Origin: CAZSBB01 sp964605235
Lineage (GTDB): Bacteria; Planctomycetota; Phycisphaerae; Phycisphaerales; Phycisphaeraceae
Reading direction: 5' to 3'
DNA length: 25,514 nucleotides
Assembly: GCA_964605235.1 (NCBI GenBank)
Contig: CAZSBB010000057.1
Location: 1 to 25,514, forward strand
Shown here piece after piece: positions 21,399 through 25,514 of this stretch (positions are counted from its first letter, which is position 1; each line of letters starts with the position of its first letter). The translations under genes and the position numbers were made by a program. Below the pieces are notes generated by a model that saw nothing but the letters and a program-made list of their open reading frames with translations, made no database searches and was not told the DNA's origin.

Positions 21399-21434
21399 TA
21401 AATGTTTGATTCATCTTCTGGCAAAGGTATTCCC

Positions 21435-22556
21435 ATGACACGGACTGAATCCCACCCCATTCGCCTGGGCATTGTCGGCTGTGTGGGGCGCGGCGGGTCC
21501 TTCCGGCGCGGCGTGGAAGCTGTGGGCGGCTTTCGCATCCACGCGCTGTGCGACCTGAATGAAGACGGCTTACGCAAAGCCGCCGGCGAGTTGGGCGTCG
21601 AGCAGACCTACACCGATTACGAAAAAATGCTCGACCAGAGCGGCATTGATGCCGTCATCATCGGCACCCCCATGCCGCTGCATGTGCCGCAGTCGATTGC
21701 CGCGCTGCAGCGAAATATCCATGTGCTGTGCGAAGTGCCCGCCGCGGTGAATGTCGAGGAATGCCGCACGCTGGTCGCCGCCAGTCGGCAAAGCCGGGGC
21801 GTGTACATGCTCGCGGAGAACTACACCTATACGCGCCCCAACCAGCTCATTCGCAGCCTCGTCGAGCGTGGCGCGTTCGGCACGGTGTACTACGCGGAAG
21901 GCGAATACCTGCACGAACTCAAAGCGCTCAATGAAGTCACCCGCTGGCGTCGGCATTGGCAGACCGGCATCGACGGCATCACCTACGGCACCCACAGCCT
22001 CGGCCCCATCCTGCAATGGTTTGCCGGGCAGCGCGTCACGCGCGTCTGCTGTGCCGGCAGTGGCCATCACTACACCGACCCGCGCGGGGAGCAGTACCAG
22101 AACCAGGATTCCTGCGTCATGCTCGGGCAGATGTCCGGCGGGGGTCTGGTCAAAATCCGCGTGGACATGCTCTCGGATCGCCCGCATGCGATGACCAACT
22201 ACCAACTGCAAGGCACCGACGGCTGCTACGAATCCGCCCGCGCCAGAGGTGAGACGAATCGGCTCTGGCTGCGCCAACTGGACGCCAAAGCAGGGCAATG
22301 GGTGGACCTGGAAACCATGGCTGCGGAATACCTCCCGGCCGCGTGGCGCGAGCATGCGGAGGCGGCCGCCAAAGCCGGGCACGGCGGGGGCGATCTGCTG
22401 GAACTGCTGGACTTCCGGGACGCCATCCACGGCACGCGCCCCACGCCGCTGGGTCTGCATGAGGCGCTGGACATGACCTTGCCGGGGCTGGTCAGTCAGC
22501 AGTCGATCGCGCAGGGCGGCGTGTGGTTGGATGTGCCCGATTCGCGGACATGGTGA
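21435..22556 (+). CDS. Gfo/Idh/MocA-family NAD(P)-dependent oxidoreductase
   Basis: The 373-residue protein has an N-terminal Rossmann domain with IRLGIVGCVGRGGSF (GIVGCVGRGG at 12-21), ALCDLNEDGL for the adenosine ribose, and VIIGTPMPLHVPQSIAAL. The usual E-K-P motif reads CEVPAA, so the conserved Lys is Val, as in some subgroups. The C-terminal alpha/beta domain has YAEGEYLHEL, TYGTHSLGPILQWF with the candidate catalytic His, and a late LLDFRDAI region. Members oxidise or reduce sugars and cyclitols, and some use NAD for glycoside cleavage. AAAGG 7 nt before ATG 21435 supports the start; the longer frame to 21402 begins within repeat-derived sequence. There is no signal peptide. It stands between family A and family B repeats, so it is probably transcribed alone. 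The substrate is unknown. Confidence 0.9.
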   Translation: MTRTESHPIRLGIVGCVGRGGSFRRGVEAVGGFRIHALCDLNEDGLRKAAGELGVEQTYTDYEKMLDQSGIDAVIIGTPMPLHVPQSIAALQRNIHVLCEVPAAVNVEECRTLVAASRQSRGVYMLAENYTYTRPNQLIRSLVERGAFGTVYYAEGEYLHELKALNEVTRWRRHWQTGIDGITYGTHSLGPILQWFAGQRVTRVCCAGSGHHYTDPRGEQYQNQDSCVMLGQMSGGGLVKIRVDMLSDRPHAMTNYQLQGTDGCYESARARGETNRLWLRQLDAKAGQWVDLETMAAEYLPAAWREHAEAAAKAGHGGGDLLELLDFRDAIHGTRPTPLGLHEALDMTLPGLVSQQSIAQGGVWLDVPDSRTW

Positions 22557-22563
22557 AGCGCGG

Positions 22564-22638
22564 GTCCCCGGGCAGAGCCCGGGGCTGACGGAAAGCGCTT
22601 GACCTCAACATCATTAGCCCCCGGCTTGGCCGGGGGAT
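22564..22638. repeat. inverted repeat, family B (copy 2), between convergent genes
   Basis: The left arm 22564-22589 (GTCCCCGGGCAGAGCCCGGG and onward) and the right arm 22613-22638 (ATTAGCCCCCGGCTTGGCCG and onward) are imperfect reverse complements, matching the arms at 3514-3587. The right arm extends into the 3' end of the minus-strand lipoprotein gene and provides its TAA stop (22616-22614). The position between convergent genes fits a two-way terminator. Confidence 0.9.
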
Positions 22639-23225
22639 TGTGCGTTGGGCGTTGTGGGTTCCGCGGGCGCAGCTTCCGGCGCTGGCGGCGTGTAGCCCAC
22701 CAGTTGGAAGCTTTCGCGGATGGTTTTGACGCCATCCCCGATTTCCGGGCCGGCAAAGGCATAGTCGGGCCACATCTCACGCACTTCCAGAAGCTGGCCA
22801 TTGCCCAGGTCGGTGAGGAACAGGCGGATGCGATAGCGCAGGTCCGCCGATTCGCCGGTCATTTCCGCCCCCGCGCCGGTGAAGTGTTGCCAACGGTCGA
22901 ACTTGCGGAAGATGCGGGTTTTCTGGAACTGGTGCGACACGGTGGTGGCGGCCTTGCCCAGCTCGCGCGGGAGCGGGTCGGTCAGGTCGCGCAGCGCGAA
23001 CACCACCGCTGCGTCGGTTTTGTCGCACACCACGGAGAGGTGGCGCAGCGGGTCATGGCTGCGGGTTTCCTTCACCTGCCAGTCGGGCGGAATCGCCAGT
23101 CGCATGGTCGGCGTGGCGTAGGGCGTGGGCGAGCGGAACGACGGCATCTTGGGCGTCGGGCCGCAGCTGGTCAGCAGAAATAAGCCCAGCAGCAGCGGCA
23201 GCGCCAGCAGTTTGTAGTTGCGCAT
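22614..23225 (-). CDS. putative lipoprotein, unknown function
   Basis: The 203-residue protein has a lipoprotein signal: positively charged MRNYK, a hydrophobic LLALPLLLGLFLLTS run and the lipobox LTSC with Cys21. It would be exported and lipid-anchored. The mature part has MRLAIPPDWQVKE, typical of small proteins with a single beta-rich domain. A central basic section (KTRIFRKFDRW) and an acidic end (YAFAGPEIGDGVKTIRESFQLV) follow, then a Pro/Ala tail. GGGAG 7 nt before the ATG supports the start. The last residues (SPGQAGG) and the stop codon are encoded by the family B repeat. I recognise no named family. It is separated from the next minus-strand gene by nested repeats. Confidence 0.75.
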   Translation of the reverse strand: MRNYKLLALPLLLGLFLLTSCGPTPKMPSFRSPTPYATPTMRLAIPPDWQVKETRSHDPLRHLSVVCDKTDAAVVFALRDLTDPLPRELGKAATTVSHQFQKTRIFRKFDRWQHFTGAGAEMTGESADLRYRIRLFLTDLGNGQLLEVREMWPDYAFAGPEIGDGVKTIRESFQLVGYTPPAPEAAPAEPTTPNAQSPGQAGG

Positions 23226-23271
23226 GGGAATGCTCCCGGGAAGCTTGGCAAGTATCTAAATCGTGCGAAAT

Positions 23272-23532
23272 AACCACAGAGCCACAGAGAGCACCGAGTC
23301 ATGCTCACCGAGAATAGTGGGAAAATCAAGGGATATACCGGTTCCTCCAAGGTAGCGCATGCGCCCACTGGCTGGACGGGCCGCGCGCGTGAGCAGGCGG
23401 TTGCCGCCCCTGCGTCATGCGCTGCAGCTGCGCCGCAACCCCTTGCTCACGCGCGGGGCTCGTTAAAAGCCGTGCCTGCATGGGCCCTGCCGTTCCTCAT
23501 GCTTTCACTCCGTGTCCTCTGTGCCTCTGTGG
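23272..23532. repeat. inverted repeat, family A (copy 4, interrupted)
   Basis: The left arm 23272-23298 (AACCACAGAGCCACAGAGAG and onward) and the right arm 23508-23532 (CTCCGTGTCCTCTGTGCCTC and onward) match the arms of the other family A copies. They are 209 nt apart instead of the usual 56-58 nt. The extra sequence contains a family D element at 23381-23462. With it, this explains most of the 332-nt gap 23226-23557. Confidence 0.8.
23381..23462. repeat. inverted repeat, family D (copy 2), nested in family A
   Basis: The left part (23381-23407, CCGCGCGCGTGAGCAGGCGG and onward) and the right part (23432-23462, ending CACGCGCGGGGCTCG) are imperfect reverse complements. The right part shares 24 bases (CCCCTTGCTCACGCGCGGGG plus four more) with 5193-5216. 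The element lies inside the loop of family A copy 4. Confidence 0.75.
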
Positions 23533-23557
23533 TGTAATGGTTTGGCCGCCGCGCGGG

Positions 23558-24958
23558 TTAACGTCGGACTTTGCTCATGGCGTCCAGCAGGGCCGCCTGG
23601 GTGCGGGCAGCCAGGTGGAAGCAGCCAAGGTTGAACTTTTCGTTGGGCGAGTGAATGGCGTCGTCGGTCAGGGCGAAGCCCAGCAACAGGCTGTCGAGGT
23701 TGAGCATGGATTTGAACCAGCCCACCACGGGAATGGTCGCGCCTTCGCGCACCAGCACCGGCTCTTTGCCGCTGCTGAGCGCCACGGCATCGGCGGCGGC
23801 GGCCATCCACGGTGAGTCGCGGGCGACCAGCGCGGCCGGGGCTTCACCCAGATTGGTCAGCTCCCAGTGACAGCCATGCACGTCATGCCGCTTGAGCCAG
23901 GCTTCAAACGCGGCGGCGATTTTCGCGGCATTCTGGTTGGGCGCCAGGCGGAAGCTGACCTTCGCGCCGGCGACGCTGGGGATGACGGTTTTCGCGCCCG
24001 CGCCGCCGTAGCCGCCGAACAGGCCGTTGATGTCGCACGCCGGGCGCGCCCATTTGCGTTCGAGCGTGGAATAGCCCGCTTCGCCAAACGGCTTGGTGAC
24101 GCCGATGGGCCCCAGACAATGCTGCATTTCATCGAAGCCCAGTGCTTCCCAGCTTTCGCGCTCGGCGTCGGTGAGCGGTTCCACCTCGTCATAGAAGCCG
24201 GGGATGGTCACGCGATGCTGGTCGTCAAACAACTGGCCCAGCACCTGGGTGAGCATGACCGCCGGGTTGGCGAGCACCCCGCCGTACATCCCGCTGTGCA
24301 GGTCCCGGCGGGGGCCATGGAGTTTCACTTCGTAATACAGCAGGCCGCGCAGTCCGTAGGTGATGGCGACCGTGTAGGGATCCCACATGGTGGTGTCGGC
24401 GATCAGCGCGACATCCGCGCGCAGCGCTTTGCTGTGGGATTCGAGGAACTGGCGCAGATGTCGGCTGCCGCATTCCTCCTCGCCTTCAATCACCAGCGTG
24501 ACGCGCACAGGCAGCTTGCCGCATTCCTGTTTCCACGCCTGAATGGCTTCGAGGAAGGAGCACACCGGGCCTTTGTCGTCACTGGCGCCGCGCGCGTACA
24601 GCGCGCCCTCGCGCACCTGGGGCTTGAACGGCGGGCTGACCCACTGCTCGACCGGGTCCGGCGGCTGCACGTCGTAATGCCCGTAAAACAGCACGTGCGG
24701 CGCGTCGGCGGGCAGGTCGTCATCGCTGTTGCTGGCGAAAACGATCGGATGCCCGGCCGTGGTGTGCACGTGCGAGTCGAGCCCGATCTGCCGCAGCCAG
24801 CTGTCGAGAAACCCCGCGGCGGCGGCGACATGCTCGGCATACGCCGGGTCGGTGCTGACGGAGGGAATGGTCAACAACTGCTTGAGGCGCTCGAGCGCAT
24901 GCGGCTCGTCCGCCTCCAGGCGTTGCCAGACTGCCGCCAGGTCCCGGCTGACATTCAC
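23558..24958 (-). CDS. M20-family metallopeptidase (dipeptidase-like)
   Basis: The 466-residue cytoplasmic enzyme is of the M20 family (PF01546), with a complete two-metal site. LFYGHYDVQP (His94, general-base partner Asp96) and RGASDDKGP (bridging Asp127) are followed by IEGEEECGS (catalytic and metal-binding Glu pair 160/161), IADTTMW (Asp188) and a late His in DDAIHSPNEKF. The dimerisation domain contains DLHSGMYGGVLANPA. It resembles carnosinase/CNDP-like members that cleave dipeptides or short acyl-amino acids; the exact substrate is unknown. GTG 24958 is the start: GGAGG lies 7 nt upstream and the GTG overlaps the stop of the Rieske gene as GTGA. An ATG at 24954 is out of frame. Coupling with a Rieske ferredoxin is unusual. 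Confidence 0.93.
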   Translation of the reverse strand: MNVSRDLAAVWQRLEADEPHALERLKQLLTIPSVSTDPAYAEHVAAAAGFLDSWLRQIGLDSHVHTTAGHPIVFASNSDDDLPADAPHVLFYGHYDVQPPDPVEQWVSPPFKPQVREGALYARGASDDKGPVCSFLEAIQAWKQECGKLPVRVTLVIEGEEECGSRHLRQFLESHSKALRADVALIADTTMWDPYTVAITYGLRGLLYYEVKLHGPRRDLHSGMYGGVLANPAVMLTQVLGQLFDDQHRVTIPGFYDEVEPLTDAERESWEALGFDEMQHCLGPIGVTKPFGEAGYSTLERKWARPACDINGLFGGYGGAGAKTVIPSVAGAKVSFRLAPNQNAAKIAAAFEAWLKRHDVHGCHWELTNLGEAPAALVARDSPWMAAAADAVALSSGKEPVLVREGATIPVVGWFKSMLNLDSLLLGFALTDDAIHSPNEKFNLGCFHLAARTQAALLDAMSKVRR

Positions 24959-25275
24959 TGGCCGGCCTCCAGGTCGATGAGCACTTCATCGCCTTCGACC
25001 TTCACCGGATAACGCAGCAGGGGAATGTCGTCGGCGAAGTCGATGTTCTTGCCCGTCTCCACGTTGTAGGTGTAGCCGTGGAACGGGCAGGTGATCGCTT
25101 TGCCCGCCAGCGGACCTTCGCCCAGCGGCAGGCCGGCGTGCGGACAGACATTCTGGAAAGCGAACAACTTGCCTTCCACCTGACAGACCGTCACCGGCAC
25201 GTTCTCGGCGTTGGCGCAAACCTTGCCGCCGTCGGCGAGGTCGGCCGGCTTGGCGATGGAAACCCACTTGGGCAT
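24955..25275 (-). CDS. Rieske [2Fe-2S] ferredoxin
   Basis: The 106-residue soluble protein is a single Rieske domain (PF00355). Ligands are in CPHAGLPLGEG (Cys44, His46) and CPFHGYTYN (Cys63, His66), so one [2Fe-2S] cluster is expected. Length and layout match small ferredoxins of the NirD or aromatic-dioxygenase type, which pass electrons to oxygenases or reductases. No oxygenase or reductase partner is in the window. ATG 25275 is supported by AAGGA 7 nt upstream. The next gene, an M20 peptidase, starts on this gene's stop codon, so the two are translated together. TACAAT upstream is a candidate -10 box. Confidence 0.93.
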   Translation of the reverse strand: MPKWVSIAKPADLADGGKVCANAENVPVTVCQVEGKLFAFQNVCPHAGLPLGEGPLAGKAITCPFHGYTYNVETGKNIDFADDIPLLRYPVKVEGDEVLIDLEAGQ

Positions 25276-25322
25276 GATGCAATCCTTATGGCGAACTGGC
25301 GGAGATCAACCACAACGCGGGG

Positions 25323-25328
25323 ATTGTA
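25323..25328 (-). promoter_or_regulatory. candidate -10 box for the Rieske-peptidase pair
   Basis: TACAAT on the minus strand matches five of six positions of TATAAT and lies about 48 nt before the Rieske ATG. The predicted 35-region is poor (GGTTCA-like), so the call rests on the -10 alone. Confidence 0.3.
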
Positions 25329-25372
25329 GCCGATGACGCAGGCATGAACCGCCGGGCTGCATATTCCGCCCA

Positions 25373-25398
25373 ACGAGCCGGAAGCGTGAGCGACGGGC
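25373..25398. repeat. family C repeat, single arm (copy 3)
   Basis: The 26 nt starting ACGAGCCGGAAGCGTGAGCG match the arms of the 114-nt family C elements. At the variable positions they mix left-arm and right-arm bases. The next bases (GGCAAGGCGCAGGGGCGCC) loosely follow the family C interior, and no second arm is found before the window ends. The rest of 25276-25514 holds no supported gene. Confidence 0.65.
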
Positions 25399-25514
25399 AA
25401 GGCGCAGGGGCGCCGCAGGTCGCCCGGTGAATGCGTGACGTCCTGGCGACCCAGCGCTTTTCCCGTCGCTTCTATGAAAGTCTGCCGCGAGTCAAGCCGG
25501 GGTGCTCCCATTCT

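Noticed and set aside
20171..21577. 468-codon minus-strand frame opposite the pyrophosphorylase gene
   Set aside because: Antisense shadow; part of it runs through repeat family A, giving the typical spurious HRDTENTE peptide.
25191..25511. 106-codon minus-strand frame upstream of and overlapping the Rieske gene
   Set aside because: It overlaps the Rieske start in another frame and crosses the repeat arm and promoter region; no motif is present.
25431..25514. Possible start of a plus-strand gene running off the window end (MRDVLATQRFSRRFYES...)
   Set aside because: Only 28 codons are visible, there is no convincing ribosome site, and the start is next to a family C repeat arm. Sequence beyond 25514 would decide.

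Overview
The window looks like a chromosomal segment of a high-GC member of the Planctomycetota, probably near the Phycisphaerae. This is inferred from the gene repertoire: a cytosolic N-sulfoglucosamine-type sulfatase, a neutral-ceramidase-fold protein, a DUF3604 protein, Gfo/Idh/MocA and oligogalacturonate-lyase families, a eukaryote-like UDPGP-family pyrophosphorylase, and hairpin repeats in nearly every intergenic gap. It also rests on strong GC3 bias, which opens long false frames opposite real genes. No rRNA, tRNA, CRISPR array, transposase or prophage was seen.

Layout. 1-638: non-coding, starting with a C-rich octamer tract. 639-4045: an isolated FlgM-like anti-sigma factor, an oligogalacturonate-lyase-like propeller, a small conserved-looking protein, a SAM methyltransferase and a low-GC two-helix membrane protein. 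4132-8704: a glycosyltransferase-like gene divergent from a full-length ComEC/Rec2 DNA-uptake channel, then a TspO/MBR protein. 8735-16040: an AraC-type regulator divergent from a tightly packed gene set (DegT-type aminotransferase, sulfatase, ceramidase-like protein, DUF3604 protein, NAD-dependent epimerase). 16278-17861: an acidic, repeat-bearing, C-terminally membrane-anchored protein on the minus strand. 18005-22556: RsmE, a chlorite-dismutase/HemQ-like protein, a UDP-sugar pyrophosphorylase and a Gfo/Idh/MocA oxidoreductase. 22614-25275 (minus): a lipoprotein, an M20 metallopeptidase and a Rieske ferredoxin, the last two translationally coupled.

The best candidate for a coherent, poorly described system is 8735-16040. 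Its hydrolase-like proteins have no signal peptide, and two gene junctions overlap. The ceramidase-fold member has His where the family's catalytic Ser is expected, and the sulfatase has His-Asp in place of the usual Asp-Asp metal pair. I infer an AraC-controlled cytoplasmic pathway for a sulfated and/or amino sugar or a related conjugate; the substrate cannot be read from sequence.

The second theme is intergenic architecture. Five inverted-repeat families (A to E below) fill most gaps over 200 bp. One element is nested inside another, one pair is tandem, and one supplies the stop codon and C-terminus of a lipoprotein gene. A third theme is that several genes lack a Shine-Dalgarno sequence but carry a -10-like hexamer 6-8 nt before the ATG, which suggests leaderless transcripts.
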